NCBI RefSeq assembly: GCF_000515335.1
Contig: NZ_KI911563.1
Span: forward strand, 779,598-843,597
Origin: Cohnella panacarvi Gsoil 349
Lineage (GTDB): Bacteria > Bacillota > Bacilli > Paenibacillales > Paenibacillaceae
Length of the DNA stretch: 64,000 nt
Direction of reading: 5' to 3'
This document shows positions 50,791 through 58,902 of this stretch, one piece after another; the stretch's first letter is position 1; each line of letters opens with the position of its first letter. The notes beneath the pieces are model-generated. The model searched no databases. It had not been told where the DNA came from and worked only from the letters and a program-made list of their open reading frames with translations. The translations under genes and the position numbers were made by a program.

Positions 50791-52215
50791 TTACGCCGTC
50801 ACTTCGGACTTGAATTCCCAGTTGCGCACGTCGACGAAACGTCCTTGAACCGCTGCCGCCGCAGCCATTTCAGGGGATACGAGGTGCGTGCGTCCGCCGC
50901 GGCCTTGACGTCCTTCGAAGTTGCGGTTCGAAGTCGAGGCGCAGCGTTGGCCCGGTTGAAGCACGTCCGGGTTCATCGCGAGGCACATGGAGCAGCCTGC
51001 GTCGCGCCATTCGAAGCCCGCTTCGACGAAAATTTTGTCCAAGCCTTCTTTTTCCGCTTGCAGCTTAACGCGGCCGGAGCCCGGAACGACGATTGCCGTT
51101 ACGTTAGAGCTGACTTTGTATCCGCGAGCGACTTTAGCGGCAGCGCGCAAGTCCTCGATGCGTCCGTTCGTGCAGGAGCCGATAAAGACGTAGTCGATAT
51201 CGATCGCCGTCATCGGAGTGCCCGGTTTGAGGCCCATATACTCAAGCGCGCTAGTCGCGGCTTTGCGCTCGTTCTCCGTCGGCAGTTGCTCCGGTACGGG
51301 AACGGAGGAAGTGATGCCCGTACCCATGCCAGGGCTCGTGCCCCACGTAACTTGCGGTACGAGGGATTCGACGTCGAAGTCGAGCACTTTGTCGAACTCG
51401 GCGCCTTCGTCCGTGCACAGCGCTTTCCATTGCTCTACCGCCGCGTCGAACGCTGCGCCTTGCGGCGCGTATTCGCGGCCGCGGAGGTAGTCGAACGTCG
51501 TTTGGTCGGGAGCGATCAGACCCGCGCGAGCACCGGCTTCGATCGACATGTTGCACACGGTCATGCGCTCTTCCATGGTCAGCTCGCGAATCGCTTCGCC
51601 GCTATATTCCATAACGTAGCCGGTACCGAAGTCCGTACCGTACTTCGCGATGAGGCCGAGAATCAAGTCTTTAGCCGTAATGCCCGGCTTGCGCTTCCCG
51701 TTGAAGCGGATCAGCATCGTCTTCGCTTTCGTTTGTTGCAAGCATTGCGTCGCAAGCACGTGTTCAACCTCGGAAGTACCGATGCCGAACGCGAGCGCGC
51801 CGAACGCGCCGTGCGTCGAAGTATGGCTGTCGCCGCACACGATCGTCTTGCCCGGATGCGTCAGGCCGAGCTCCGGTCCCATAACGTGAACGACGCCTTG
51901 GTCAAGCGTGTTCAGGTCGTACAATTTAACGCCGAACTCTTGGCAGTTGGCCGTCAACGTGTCGACTTGCTGCTTGGAGATCGGGTCCTTAATGTTGAAA
52001 CGGTCTTTCGTCGGGACGTTGTGGTCCATCGTCGCGAACGTCAGCTCGGGACGGCGGACTTTGCGGCCGGACAAGCGCAGGCCTTCGAACGCTTGCGGGG
52101 ACGTTACTTCGTGCACCAGGTGCAAGTCGATATACAGAATGCTAGGTTTGCCTGCTTCGGCAACGATTTCGTGATTGTTCCAAATTTTCTCGAACATCGT
52201 AAGTTTTTTACTCAT
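50791..52215 (-). CDS. leuC: 3-isopropylmalate dehydratase large subunit
   Basis: The 474-residue subunit carries the 4Fe-4S cluster: [13 protein letters not shown] gives the first Cys and [10 protein letters not shown] the other two. The N-terminus has [12 protein letters not shown] and [14 protein letters not shown], and [25 protein letters not shown] (core [11 protein letters not shown]) is a family hallmark. Start: ATG at 52215 with GAGGTG upstream. A palindrome TTGGAAC-N7-GTTCCAA lies 50 bases upstream, and the LysR gene on the far side of the tandem repeats and insertion sequence may once have been its direct divergent neighbour and regulator. Confidence 0.97.
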   Translation of the reverse strand: MSKKLTMFEKIWNNHEIVAEAGKPSILYIDLHLVHEVTSPQAFEGLRLSGRKVRRPELTFATMDHNVPTKDRFNIKDPISKQQVDTLTANCQEFGVKLYDLNTLDQGVVHVMGPELGLTHPGKTIVCGDSHTSTHGAFGALAFGIGTSEVEHVLATQCLQQTKAKTMLIRFNGKRKPGITAKDLILGLIAKYGTDFGTGYVMEYSGEAIRELTMEERMTVCNMSIEAGARAGLIAPDQTTFDYLRGREYAPQGAAFDAAVEQWKALCTDEGAEFDKVLDFDVESLVPQVTWGTSPGMGTGITSSVPVPEQLPTENERKAATSALEYMGLKPGTPMTAIDIDYVFIGSCTNGRIEDLRAAAKVARGYKVSSNVTAIVVPGSGRVKLQAEKEGLDKIFVEAGFEWRDAGCSMCLAMNPDVLQPGQRCASTSNRNFEGRQGRGGRTHLVSPEMAAAAAVQGRFVDVRNWEFKSEVTA

Positions 52216-52264
52216 GTCTCGATCACCTCAATAATGACTCTCATAGCTTGAACCCATCATACCA

Positions 52265-52285
52265 TTGGAACATTCATTGTTCCAA
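52265..52285. promoter_or_regulatory. Operator-like palindrome upstream of leuC
   Basis: TTGGAAC-ATTCATT-GTTCCAA is a perfect inverted repeat with 7-bp arms, 50 bases upstream of the leuC start; a related half-site (GGAACTATT on the minus strand) follows near 52310. The 7-base centre resembles LysR-type recognition sites, and a LysR gene lies 1.9 kb away beyond the insertion. AT-rich -10-like sequence lies beside it. Confidence 0.55.
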
Positions 52286-52330
52286 GATATAATATCTATA
52301 AGGTTAATAGTTCCAGACTATAATTGGGGA

Positions 52331-52364
52331 GGCATACGTATCTCTGTTCCGCCGAAATCCGGTT
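52331..52364 (+). repeat. Left copy of a 34-bp boundary repeat flanking the tandem array
   Basis: GGCATACGTATCTCTGTTCC followed by GCCGAAATCCGGTT. The right copy at 54168-54201 matches at 28 of 34 positions, and all six differences are transitions. It directly abuts the first 51-bp unit. Confidence 0.7.
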
Positions 52365-52670
52365 GAGCGAAATAAGCACACATGGTGTCACTAAATGCGC
52401 CGGAGTAGCTTGGTTGAGCGAAATAAGCACACATGGTGTCACTAAATGCGCCTGAGTAGCTTGGTTGAGCGAAATAAGCACACGTAGTGTCACTAAATGC
52501 GCCTGAGTAGCTTGGTTGAGCGAAATAAGTACACGTAGTGTCACTAAATGCGCCTGAGTAGCTTGGTTGAGCGAAATAAGCACACATAGTGTCACTAAAT
52601 GCGCCTGAGTAGCTTGGTTGAGCGAAATAAGTACACGTAGTGTCACTAAATGCGCCTGAGTAGCTTGGTT
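52365..52670 (+). repeat. 51-bp tandem repeat array, left block (six units)
   Basis: Six consecutive 51-bp units begin GAGCGAAATAAGCACAC and end GAGTAGCTTGGTT (unit starts 52365, 52416, 52467, 52518, 52569, 52620). They differ at a few positions (CAC/TAC, ATGG/GTAG/ATAG, CGG/CTG). Each unit has the small dyad CACAC...GTGTC. Because 51 is divisible by three, frames through the array stay open, but no ribosome site or protein-like composition supports coding. Confidence 0.9.
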
Positions 52671-54045
52671 CTATTTAGCCCCCTAATCCCTTTGGACACA
52701 TTCCTTCACTCGAAGTACACTAAAATGAGTGGGGGAAATGTTCAGTGAAGAGACGCTTTTTCTGTAATGAGGACAAGAAGAAGGAATACGTGGGGCTAGT
52801 GGTCTCCGGGTATCGGACAGAGCACGTAGCACGGGAACACGGGATGTCTCCTTCTGCCTTACGAGAATGGGTGCGTCAATACTGGGATGAGGTAGAGGCT
52901 GATATGGTGAAAAAGAAGCAGCAAGCGGATCAACTCGCAAAAGAAACGCAAGATCTGCAGAAAAAATACGAACAGGCCATGAAGATGCTTGGCGAGAAAG
53001 AACTTGAGATCGCCATTCTCAGGGATCTGGTAAAAAAAAACGACTCCACGGTCGAGTTCAGACTCCAAGTAGCCTTGCCATGGATTGCAGCGGGATACGC
53101 GATCAGGACAGTTCTTCGGATTTGCGGCGTCCCTCGTTCTACGTACTACTACCGATTGAAACATCCGCTAACCAAGCATGCTTCCAAAGGTGGTAGGCCC
53201 ATCCCGGGGTACAGCTGGAACAATAGGAGCGAGAAAGTACCGGATGGGCGAATTAAGGGCTACATCCGGAATTTGCTCGCGCGCGAAGAGGAATCTACGT
53301 ACGGCTACAGGAAGTTAACGAAATGTCTGCGGCGCCGCTATGGTCTTTGCATCAACAAGAAGAAGGTCTACAGACTCTGCAAGGCACTTGGCGTCCTAAA
53401 GCCACAACGAGAGATTACCAATCGAGTGCCTCGTAAGCTGGCCAACAATCGCGAGGTCACAGGGCCAAACCAACTGTGGCAGATGGACATTAAGTACGGC
53501 TACGTGACGGGAAAGCGTCGTCATTTCTACTTGGCCAGCATCATCGACGTTTTCGACCGCTGCATCGTCGCGTATCACCGTGGCAAAGCTTGTGACACCC
53601 AAGATATCAAACGGATCGTACACCATGGCTTGCTAAAGCGAGGCGTCTTTGAGGCTGACCAGCGGCTTGTTATACGTACGGATAATGGACCGCAGTTTAT
53701 TAGCAACGCATTCCACGTGTATTCGGAGGAAATGGGCTTCGAGCACGAACGAACTCCCAATAAGACACCGAACAAGAACGCCTACATCGAATCGTTCCAC
53801 AGCATTTTAGAAAGGGACTGCTACCAGCGGAATTCATTCGAAACTTACGAGCACGCCTTTACTGCAGTGGACAGATTTATTCGGTTTTACAATGAAAGAC
53901 GGATGCATGGTAGTCTGCACGATTTAGCTCCTGCAGAGTACCTACGTCAATATGAACTCGGATTGCTCGAACCGCAAAAAATCGCGCTTTGATGCGTTAC
54001 ACCTAGAGTGTGGGCGAATGTGTCCAAACTTAGGGGGTTGAACCG
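52671..54045 (+). mobile_element. IS3-family insertion sequence inside the tandem array, 1375 bp
   Basis: The element lies between GGTT (52667-52670) and GGTT (54046-54049), a 4-bp direct duplication. Imperfect terminal inverted repeats share CCCCCTAA (52679-52686 and 54030-54037), each exactly eight bases from its end, and TTTGGACACATTC (52691-52703 and 54016-54028). Removing the element and one GGTT restores the 51-bp repeat register exactly. It encodes one intact transposase and looks recent. Confidence 0.88.
52745..53992 (+). CDS. IS3-family transposase, single reading frame
   Basis: The 415-residue protein has an N-terminal HTH (VVSGYRTEHVAREHGMSPSALREWVRQY core HVAREHGMSPSALREW), a coiled coil (about residues 55-90, QADQLAKETQDLQKKYEQ), an HTH_21-like segment (ESTYGYRKLTKCLRRRYG) and an rve integrase core with the triad visible as QMDIKYG (Asp), IRTDNGPQFIS (Asp) and NAYIESFHS (Glu). 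Most IS3 elements need a programmed frameshift between orfA and orfB; here both parts are in one continuous frame. Start: GTG at 52745 with GGGGGAA upstream. The gene is undamaged, so the element may be active. Confidence 0.92.
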   Translation: MKRRFFCNEDKKKEYVGLVVSGYRTEHVAREHGMSPSALREWVRQYWDEVEADMVKKKQQADQLAKETQDLQKKYEQAMKMLGEKELEIAILRDLVKKNDSTVEFRLQVALPWIAAGYAIRTVLRICGVPRSTYYYRLKHPLTKHASKGGRPIPGYSWNNRSEKVPDGRIKGYIRNLLAREEESTYGYRKLTKCLRRRYGLCINKKKVYRLCKALGVLKPQREITNRVPRKLANNREVTGPNQLWQMDIKYGYVTGKRRHFYLASIIDVFDRCIVAYHRGKACDTQDIKRIVHHGLLKRGVFEADQRLVIRTDNGPQFISNAFHVYSEEMGFEHERTPNKTPNKNAYIESFHSILERDCYQRNSFETYEHAFTAVDRFIRFYNERRMHGSLHDLAPAEYLRQYELGLLEPQKIAL

Positions 54046-54049
54046 GGTT

Positions 54050-54145
54050 GAGCGAGATAAGCACACATAGTGTCACTAAATGCGCCTGAGTAGCTTGGTT
54101 GAGCGAAATAAGCACACAAAGTGTCACTAAATGCGCCTGAGTAGC
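54050..54145 (+). repeat. 51-bp tandem repeat array, right block (one full and one partial unit)
   Basis: A full unit at 54050-54100 and a partial one at 54101-54145 continue the same repeat on the far side of the insertion sequence, in the same register and orientation. Together with the left block the original array had seven full units and one partial unit. Confidence 0.9.
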
Positions 54146-54167
54146 GCGAAGCTGCGACGATTTTAAA

Positions 54168-54201
54168 GGCATATGTACCTCTATTTCACCGAAATCCGAT
54201 T
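54168..54201 (+). repeat. Right copy of the 34-bp boundary repeat
   Basis: GGCATATGTACCTCTATTTC followed by ACCGAAATCCGATT, in direct orientation relative to the left copy at 52331-52364. It lies in the leader of the lysR gene, 32 bases before its start codon. Confidence 0.7.
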
Positions 54202-54233
54202 CCCTCACACCCATCCGAAAGGACGACTCCGTC

Positions 54234-55136
54234 ATGGAATTCCGCCAATTGCAATACGCCATCCAAATCGCCGCCGAACGGAACTTTTCCCGCGCCGCGG
54301 ACAAGTTGCATATCGCGCAGCCGTCTCTCAGCCAGCAACTGTCCAAGCTAGAGAAGGAGCTCGGCGTCCTCCTATTCAAGCGCAGCACGAACTCCGTCGA
54401 GCTGACCTATGCCGGTTCCGTCTTCGTAGAGAAAGCTCAGCAGATTATCGATATGGCCGACCAGCTGCGCCGCGAAATGGAAGATATCGCCGACATGCGC
54501 AAAGGCCGCCTTGTCGTCGGCAGCTTGCCGATGACCGGCGCGCATGTGCTACCGTACGTGCTTCCCGTGTTCCGCAAAGCTTACCCCGATATCGAGATCG
54601 TGCTGATCGAAGAGTCGACGCGCAATCTCGAGCAACTGACCGCCAGCGGCGGCACGGACGTCAGCCTGCTGACGCTGCCGCTCGAAGAGCAGTCGCTCGC
54701 CTATCAACCGCTCATCGACGAGGAGCTTTGTCTCGCGGTATCGCCGGACAGCCCGCTGGCGCAACGCGAACGCTCGAAACCGATCCCGATCGCGGAGCTC
54801 GCGGACGAGTCGTTCGTCCTGCTGAAGAAAGGCCAAGGCTTCCGCGCGATCGCCCACGACTTGTGCCGGAGAGCCGGCTTCGAGCCCCGAATCGTCTTCG
54901 AGAGCGGCAACATCAACACCGTCCAATCGCTCGTCGCCGCCGGCATGGGCATTTCGTTCGTTCCGAGCATGATGATGCTGAACGACTCGCAAGGCCGCGC
55001 GCCGGTATACCTGACGATCGAAGGACAGCCGACGCGAACGCTCGTCATCGCTTATCGCAAAGGCAGATATTTATCGAACGCCGCTGAAGCGTTCATCGAG
55101 ACGTTCCGCCGCACGCTCGACAAGATCGGCGAATAA
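54234..55136 (+). CDS. LysR-family transcriptional regulator
   Basis: The 300-residue protein starts MEFRQLQYAIQIAAERNFSRAADKLHIAQPSLSQQLSKLEKELGVLLFKR (core NFSRAADKLHIAQPSLSQQ), the LysR winged HTH, followed by a periplasmic-binding-type effector domain with MTGAHVLPYVLPVFRKAYPDIEI and GMGISFVPSMMM (cores). It is similar in layout to CysL/YwfK-type regulators. AAAGGAC stands before the ATG. It points away from leuCD; the array and the insertion sequence lie between. It may regulate leuCD through the palindrome upstream of leuC. A terminator follows. Confidence 0.92.
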   Translation: MEFRQLQYAIQIAAERNFSRAADKLHIAQPSLSQQLSKLEKELGVLLFKRSTNSVELTYAGSVFVEKAQQIIDMADQLRREMEDIADMRKGRLVVGSLPMTGAHVLPYVLPVFRKAYPDIEIVLIEESTRNLEQLTASGGTDVSLLTLPLEEQSLAYQPLIDEELCLAVSPDSPLAQRERSKPIPIAELADESFVLLKKGQGFRAIAHDLCRRAGFEPRIVFESGNINTVQSLVAAGMGISFVPSMMMLNDSQGRAPVYLTIEGQPTRTLVIAYRKGRYLSNAAEAFIETFRRTLDKIGE

Positions 55137-55142
55137 CATAAC

Positions 55143-55172
55143 GAAAGACCTCGTCCGCCGGACGGGGTCTTT
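55143..55172. terminator. Bidirectional terminator between lysR and the nitrilase gene
   Basis: GAAAGACC-TC-GTCC / GGAC-G-GGGTCTTTC forms a nearly perfect stem shared by the two converging genes. Confidence 0.82.
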
Positions 55173-55181
55173 CGCTATTAC

Positions 55182-55979
55182 TTACTTATATAAGGTCGGC
55201 CTTCTATCCGCGAACACCGGGATCCGTCCTCTCACTTCGTCCACGAGCCCGAGATCGATTCCAACGTGAACGATCGTTTCTTTCTCTTCCGCCTCGGCGA
55301 TCACTTCGCCCCACGGATCAATGACCATTGAATGGCCGAAGAAGCTCGCCCCTCCGCTTTCTCCGACGGTGTTGCAGGAAACGACGTACATTTGGTTCTC
55401 GATGGCGCGCGCCTGAAGCAGCGTCCGCCAGTGGTGGAGGCGCGGATGCGGCCATTCCGCCGGCACGAACAGGATTTTGGCGCCTTCGAGCGCAAGCTTG
55501 CGGGCGAGCTCCGGGAAACGGATGTCGTAGCAAATCATCGTCCCCGCGGCAACTCCGCCAAGCTCGAACCGCCCCGTTTGCTCGCCGGCTTCGAGATGAA
55601 GGTGCTCGTTCATGAGCTGGAACAGGTGAATTTTCGAATATTGCCCGATTTCATTGCCTTGCGCGTCGAAAATATAAGTCGTGTTCGTTACGCCCGTATC
55701 GTTCAGTCGCGCGATTGAGCCTGCATGCACGCTGACGCCATGCTTACGGCACAATGCCGTGATCGCCGCTTTCGTGCGCTCGCCGTTCCGATCGGCGAGC
55801 GATTGGATGCGATCGAGCGCATATCCCGTGTTCCACATCTCGGGCAGGACGATCAGGTCCGGTTTCGGGTTCGCCGTCGCGGCTTCTTCCAGTCCGGCAA
55901 TCATCTTCGCGAAGTTGGCATCCGGATCGCCGGCTACGATATTCAATTGAACAAGCGCGATTCGAAGCGCCGTTGTCAT
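55182..55979 (-). CDS. mtnU: Carbon-nitrogen hydrolase (nitrilase family), MtnU-like omega-amidase
   Basis: The 265-residue protein has the nitrilase catalytic triad: Glu in VLPEMWNTGY, Lys in YSKIHLF and Cys in ICYDIRFPELAR. The sequence and length match the YkrU/MtnU and YafV group, which hydrolyse alpha-ketoglutaramate or alpha-keto-methylthiobutyramate formed by glutamine transamination in methionine salvage. It is divergent from the aminotransferase gene, and B. subtilis likewise keeps mtnU beside the mtnE/mtnV aminotransferase. The name is tentative because amidase specificity cannot be read from the motifs alone. Confidence 0.8.
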   Translation of the reverse strand: MTTALRIALVQLNIVAGDPDANFAKMIAGLEEAATANPKPDLIVLPEMWNTGYALDRIQSLADRNGERTKAAITALCRKHGVSVHAGSIARLNDTGVTNTTYIFDAQGNEIGQYSKIHLFQLMNEHLHLEAGEQTGRFELGGVAAGTMICYDIRFPELARKLALEGAKILFVPAEWPHPRLHHWRTLLQARAIENQMYVVSCNTVGESGGASFFGHSMVIDPWGEVIAEAEEKETIVHVGIDLGLVDEVRGRIPVFADRRPTLYK

Positions 55980-56116
55980 CTACATTCCACTCCTCATTCA
56001 CTGTTGCATCCATGTTACTGCATCGGATTCGGCAGGGCAACAACCGTTTGCCGATTCCCGCGCAATTATGCTACATTCAACCTATCCTAAGAATGACGGA
56101 GTTGAATTTCTTTACG

Positions 56117-57292
56117 ATGTCTTACTCGATTACATCCGCCGAGCGGCTAAAGACGCTGCCCGTACAGTTCTTCGCTTCGCTGGTCGCCAAAGCGAACGCG
56201 CGCGCCGCGAGCGGCCGCGACGTCATCAACCTCGGACAAGGCAACCCCGACCTGCCTACTCCGCAATCGATCGTCGAACGTCTCAAGCAAGCGGCCGACA
56301 ACCCGCTCTATCATAAATATCCGCCTTTTCGCGGTTATCCGTTCTTGAAAGAAGCCGTAGCCAAGCGCTATAAGGAAGACTACGGCGTCGACCTCGACCC
56401 GAATACCGAAGTCGCCATCCTGTTCGGCGGCAAAACCGGCCTCGTGGAGCTGAGCCAATGCTTGCTGAACCCGGGAGACGTATGCCTCGTGCCCGACCCG
56501 GGTTATCCGGATTATTGGTCGGGCGTCGCGCTCGCGGGCGCGGAGATGGCGTTCATGCCGCTCACGGCGGACAACGCGTTCCTGCCGGATTACTCGCGCA
56601 TCGCCCCGGATATGCTGAAACGCGCGAAGCTCATGTTCCTTAACTATCCGAACAATCCGACTGCCGCTACCGCCGACCTTTCGTTCTATGCAGAGACGGT
56701 CGAGTTCGCGGCGAAGAACGGAATCGTCGTCGCCAGCGACTTCGCTTACGGAGCGATCGGCTTCGACGGCAAGCGGCCGGTCAGTTTCCTGCAGACGCCA
56801 GGTGCGAAGGAAGTCGGCGTCGAGTTCTATACGCTCTCGAAGTCGTACAACATGGCCGGCTGGCGCGTCGGCTTCGCGCTCGGCAACGCCCAAATCATCG
56901 AGATGATCAATCTGATTCAAGACCATATGTACTGCAGTCTGTTCGGCGGTATTCAAGAAGCGGCCGCGGAAGCGTTGACCGGCTCCCAAGCTTCCGTCGA
57001 GCAGCTCGTCGCCACGTACGAAAGCCGCCGCAACACGCTGTACGGCGCGCTTTCCGAGATCGGATGGGAAGCACCCAAGCCTGCGGGTTCGTTCTTCTGC
57101 TGGCTGCCGATTCCGAAGGGCCGCACGTCCGTGTCGTTCGCAAACGTTTTGCTAGAGGAAGCGGATATCGTCGTGGCGCCGGGCACGGGCTTCGGCGCGA
57201 GCGGCGAGGGCTACGTTCGCCTTGGTTTGCTGACAAGCGAAGAACGGCTTAAAGAGGTAGCCTCGAGAATCGGCAGACTGAAGCTGTTCTAA
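56117..57292 (+). CDS. mtnE: PLP-dependent aminotransferase of the methionine-salvage cluster
   Basis: The protein (about 391 residues) is a fold-type I aminotransferase: INLGQGNPDLPTP, YPNNPTAAT with the Asn that contacts PLP, DFAYGAIGFDG (Asp-x-x-Tyr) and the Schiff-base Lys in YTLSKSYNMAGWRVGFALG (core SKSYNMAGWR). Between mtnU and the mtnW cluster it probably transaminates 2-keto-4-methylthiobutyrate to methionine, as B. subtilis MtnE (YkrV) does, with glutamine as amino donor and MtnU removing the ketoglutaramate. The start is uncertain: ATG 56117 fits homologues but lacks a close ribosome site, and ATG 56093 is possible. Confidence 0.82.
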   Translation: MSYSITSAERLKTLPVQFFASLVAKANARAASGRDVINLGQGNPDLPTPQSIVERLKQAADNPLYHKYPPFRGYPFLKEAVAKRYKEDYGVDLDPNTEVAILFGGKTGLVELSQCLLNPGDVCLVPDPGYPDYWSGVALAGAEMAFMPLTADNAFLPDYSRIAPDMLKRAKLMFLNYPNNPTAATADLSFYAETVEFAAKNGIVVASDFAYGAIGFDGKRPVSFLQTPGAKEVGVEFYTLSKSYNMAGWRVGFALGNAQIIEMINLIQDHMYCSLFGGIQEAAAEALTGSQASVEQLVATYESRRNTLYGALSEIGWEAPKPAGSFFCWLPIPKGRTSVSFANVLLEEADIVVAPGTGFGASGEGYVRLGLLTSEERLKEVASRIGRLKLF

Positions 57293-57327
57293 TCCGGCGG
57301 TACGCCATGGACAAGGTCTTCGCTTCC

Positions 57328-57356
57328 TTTACATCCCATGCGCCGCATGGTATTGT
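57328..57356 (+). promoter_or_regulatory. Promoter of the T-box/pro/mtn operon with a palindrome in the spacer
   Basis: TTTACA (57328-57333) and TATTGT (57351-57356) are separated by 17 bases. The spacer contains CCATGCG-C-CGCATGG (57336-57350), a perfect 7-bp-arm palindrome placed where a repressor would block polymerase. The T-box leader begins about 45 bases downstream. Confidence 0.5.
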
Positions 57357-57399
57357 AAGTATACTAAGCGTCGATAGCTAATTCGATGCAACCGATAGC

Positions 57400-57641
57400 A
57401 ACGCAATGACGGGAAACGAACCGGATCCGGGCATGTCCAGAGAGTAAATTTCATGGCTGAAAGAATTTACCTTGTCCCCCGCTTCCCCCATCCCCGAGCG
57501 GACGGCGATGAGCCGTACGGCCCCTGCCGTTACCAGGGCGTTGAGCGGACGGACCGCGACTATTAGTCGCCCCGTCAACGAAGGTGGTACCGCGGATGCT
57601 AAGCAGCTTCCGTCCTTTGATGAGGACGGAAGCTGCTTTTT
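57400..57641 (+). ncRNA. T-box leader, probably tRNA-Pro responsive
   Basis: Conserved T-box parts appear in order: AGAGAG before a distal stem GTAAATT...AATTTAC capped by a GGCTGAAAG loop (57440-57470), the 14-base T-box AACGAAGGTGGTACCGCGG (57577-57595), and a terminator AGCAGCTTCCGTCC/GGACGGAAGCTGCT with T's (57602-57641). The bases CCC before A at 57487-57489 sit where the specifier codon is expected relative to the downstream CCCCGAG, which suggests proline; this assignment is tentative. It precedes proB, and B. subtilis proBA and proI are regulated by Pro T-boxes. Uncharged tRNA-Pro would favour read-through. Confidence 0.88.
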
Positions 57642-57777
57642 GCGTACTCGTCAAGCTCGATACGGAGATTGCGCGGGTTAGCGGAAAGGATTTCCGTTAT
57701 TCCGCGATTACCCGGAGCCACCAGCAACAATTGTAATCCAATCAATCATTCGTCCACCCAAGGAGTTGTCGGGAATC

Positions 57778-58902
57778 ATGAGTCAGCGTATCGTCGTCAA
57801 AATCGGCAGCAGCTCCCTCACATCCGAGGAAGGCGGCCTGAACCGCGAGCAAGTGCTATTCTTCGCCGAAGAGCTTGCCTCGCTGCATCGGGCGGGACAT
57901 CAAGTGCTGCTCGTCACCTCCGGCGCCCAGGCGGCGGGCTTCAAGCAGCTTGGCTATCCGTCCAAGCCTAAGATCATCCACGAAAAGCAGGCGGCCGCGG
58001 CGGTCGGCCAAGCGCTACTCATGCAAGCCTATCAAGAGGCGTTCGAAACGCAAGGCATCGCCGTCGCGCAAATTCTGCTCACGCGTCCCGACTTCAGCAA
58101 TCGAAATCGGGCGCAGAACGCCCAGCGAACGATCGAGGAGCTGCTCAAGCAGCGAGCGTTGCCGATCATTAACGAGAACGATACGGTCGCGGTCGACGAA
58201 ATCAAATTCGGCGACAACGACTCGCTGTCCGCGCTCGTAGCCAATTTGGTAAAAGCCGACGGCCTTTACATCCTGACCGACATGGACGGCGTCTACTCGG
58301 CCGATCCTCGCAAAGATCCGGACGCGGTCCGGTTCGACCGAATCGAGGTGTTGACCGACGAGCTGTATCGCGTAGCAGGCGGGGCAGGTACGGCGGTAGG
58401 CACGGGCGGCATGCGTTCGAAAATCGAAGCGGCGCGCATCGCGATGCAAGGCGGCGTACCGCTGTTCGTCGGCCGGGCGGTCGAGCCCGGAGATTTGTCC
58501 GACGCCGTTCGCGGCCAAGGCAAAGGCACGTACTTCGCCTCGTCGCATCATTCGTTGTCGTCCAAGAAGCAATGGGTCGGCTTTCTCTCCGTTCCGCAAG
58601 GCCGAATTACCGTCGACCCGGGCGCGGAGAACGCGCTGATGAATAACGGCAGCAGCTTGCTGCCCGCTGGCGTCGTCTCGGCAAGCGGAGATTTCCACCC
58701 CGGAGACGTCGTCGAAGTCGTGGGAGCGGACGGGCGGATGCTCGGACGCGGCGTCACCCACTATGCCGCATGGCAAGTGACCGCAGTAGCCGGTTTATCC
58801 AGCGAAGAGGCCATGCGCAGAATCGAAGTTTCGAGAGTCGAAGTGATCCACCGCGACGAATGGGTGGGATCTACGATCGTTAAGGAGGCAGATCACTCAT
58901 GA
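57778..58902 (+). CDS. proB: Glutamate 5-kinase
   Basis: The 374-residue enzyme has an amino-acid kinase domain (VVKIGSSSLT; LVTSGAQAAGF; LPIINENDTVAVDEIKFGDNDSLSALVANLVKADGLYILTDMDGVYSADPR, cores NENDTVA and DNDSLSA) and a C-terminal PUA domain from about residue 278. It phosphorylates glutamate, the first step of proline synthesis. In the equivalent of the usual GSGMxxK loop it reads AVGTGGMRSKIEAA. Start: ATG at 57778 (AAGGAG 12 bases upstream). It follows the T-box and is translationally coupled to proA by an ATGA overlap. Confidence 0.95.
   Translation: MSQRIVVKIGSSSLTSEEGGLNREQVLFFAEELASLHRAGHQVLLVTSGAQAAGFKQLGYPSKPKIIHEKQAAAAVGQALLMQAYQEAFETQGIAVAQILLTRPDFSNRNRAQNAQRTIEELLKQRALPIINENDTVAVDEIKFGDNDSLSALVANLVKADGLYILTDMDGVYSADPRKDPDAVRFDRIEVLTDELYRVAGGAGTAVGTGGMRSKIEAARIAMQGGVPLFVGRAVEPGDLSDAVRGQGKGTYFASSHHSLSSKKQWVGFLSVPQGRITVDPGAENALMNNGSSLLPAGVVSASGDFHPGDVVEVVGADGRMLGRGVTHYAAWQVTAVAGLSSEEAMRRIEVSRVEVIHRDEWVGSTIVKEADHS

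Noticed and set aside
50260..52251. A 663-codon plus-strand frame antisense to leuC and leuD
   Set aside because: It is the mirror of two certain genes in GC-rich DNA, its composition is Arg/Ala/Val-rich, and it has no recognisable domain or suitable ribosome site.
52296..52646. A 116-codon minus-strand frame with a 17-residue repeat
   Set aside because: It is produced by the 51-bp array, whose period is divisible by three; there is no start site and the protein has no plausible composition or relatives.
52365..54145. CRISPR array
   Set aside because: The units are contiguous 51-bp repeats without unique spacers, and no cas genes are present.
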